21,923 bases of DNA from contig DGXZ01000076.1 of assembly GCA_002396485.1 (NCBI GenBank), forward strand, positions 1 through 21,923. Reading direction: 5' to 3'. The notes beneath the pieces are model-generated. The model searched no databases. It worked only from the letters and a program-made list of their open reading frames with translations, and was not told the origin of the DNA. The position numbers and the translations under genes were made by a program. Every line of letters starts with the position of its first letter. Within the stretch, counting starts at the first letter, position 1. This stretch comes from Spartobacteria bacterium UBA5019. Lineage in GTDB: Bacteria; Verrucomicrobiota; Verrucomicrobiia; Chthoniobacterales; Terrimicrobiaceae. Shown one piece after another: positions 21,482 through 21,923 of the stretch.

Positions 21482-21516
21482 TGTAAGTGTCGTGGCATTC
21501 GCCTACGACACTTACA
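21482..21516. repeat. IS66 right-end hairpin, 12-bp perfect stem
   Basis: TGTAAGTGTCGT (21482-21493) and ACGACACTTACA (21505-21516) form a 12-bp stem around 11 bases, starting 4 bp after the tnpC stop. IS66 ends begin GTAAG-, so ...CGACACTTAC at 21506-21515 is probably the right terminal repeat, and the inner copy may make a terminator. The matching left end has been lost. Confidence 0.65.
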
Positions 21517-21547
21517 CCACCCCTTCAAAAAACAACGGGGTGCTCCG

Positions 21548-21691
21548 CGCAACGCTTACGATGAAGCGGCCACGAAACTGATTTATCTGGCCTTGCGAAA
21601 CATCACCAAAAAGTGGAAAAAACCACCCGTAACTTGGAATGCGGCCGTCCGACAGTTCGCGATCCAATTTGGGGAGAGATTTACAAAATGA
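21548..21691 (+). pseudogene. C-terminal remnant of an IS256 (mutator-type) transposase
   Basis: The frame reads RNAYDEAATKLIYLALRNIT, KKWKKPPVTWNAAVRQFAI and QFGERFTK before the TGA at 21689-21691. This is the characteristic end of IS256-family transposases (EAA-K-L-ylalrnit, W-k-p, W-a--qFai-F-eRf). Only about the last 47 codons remain, and the IS66 right end lies about 30 bp upstream. The catalytic DDE residues are not present. It shows that IS66 or a deletion ended within an older IS256 copy. Confidence 0.8.
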
Positions 21692-21923
21692 GCCTGACGG
21701 CTTTGGAATGGGGGCTATGCGCCCCCATAACCCCGCGGTTTGGGGGGAACTTGGAGGCGCTCCAGCGCCCTCAGGATACCGAACCAAAACAACAACAAAA
21801 AACCGACCTCAAACACAAAGAATCGGATAGGCCCCTATAAATCCCCGCTGGACTTCGAATCCCCCCTGAACCATAAACCCGAATAACCAAAAAGCCCCTC
21901 CACGCGTTTTCGAGGAAAGATCA
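21692..21923. other. Non-coding tail with palindromes
   Basis: I see no gene in the last 232 bp. Two hairpins are clear: ATGGGGGC-TATGC-GCCCCCAT at 21709-21729 and GGCGCT-CC-AGCGCC at 21756-21769, followed by a CA/AAC-rich stretch to about 21830. They resemble extragenic palindromes left beside insertion sequences. Confidence 0.5.

Overview
The window reads as a chromosomal segment of a moderately GC-rich, Gram-negative-type bacterium. My best guess is a member of the Verrucomicrobiota/PVC group. This rests on gene content (a bacterial deoxyhypusine-synthase-like protein, an S8 protease with Ig-like, IPT/TIG and lamin-tail modules, a CAAX-protease-related membrane protein, a RAYT transposase, an IS66 TnpC of the type I associate with this group) and on the general weakness of Shine-Dalgarno sites. 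It is inference from recognition, not from a database search.

Layout. 1-971: the 5' end of a small exported protein, then a decayed nucleotidyltransferase gene behind an intact 73-codon partner, all on the minus strand. 1120-4242: a 1040-residue secreted subtilisin-family protease. 4339-5364: a four-helix membrane protein and, divergent from it, a small exported cysteine-containing protein. 5474-6546: a P-loop ATPase/kinase followed through a TGATG junction by the remains of an alpha/beta hydrolase.

6622-11025 is a compact minus-strand operon in transcription order metF, acyl carrier protein, FAD-dependent oxidoreductase, AMP-forming acyl ligase and LolA-like protein. Two 4-bp ATGA overlaps link the last three genes, and a hairpin with a T-tract directly follows the last stop codon. 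The gene set suggests activation of a carboxylic acid onto the free-standing carrier protein, oxidation by the flavoenzyme and delivery of a lipophilic product towards the outer membrane. The product is unknown.

11089-14735 carries a deoxyhypusine-synthase-like gene, a 352-bp gene-free AT-rich stretch with repeated GTTGTTCACA sites resembling DnaA boxes, glutamine-dependent NAD+ synthetase and a CPBP-family membrane protease. 14802-17637 carries two nucleotide-sugar epimerases of the CDP-paratose/tyvelose 2-epimerase type on either side of a small cassette with a Phd/YefM antitoxin and two unrecognised small genes.

17512-21923 is a rearranged mobile-element zone. It holds a duplicated 176-bp 5' end of the second epimerase joined to a truncated RAYT copy, a GNAT acetyltransferase, a small orphan gene, a full RAYT gene bounded by an inverted 16-bp motif that also encodes its own stop codon, an IS66 transposase gene cut at its 5' end and broken by a 78-bp palindrome-rich insertion, the last codons of an IS256-family transposase, and palindromic non-coding sequence. 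I saw no rRNA, tRNA or CRISPR array.
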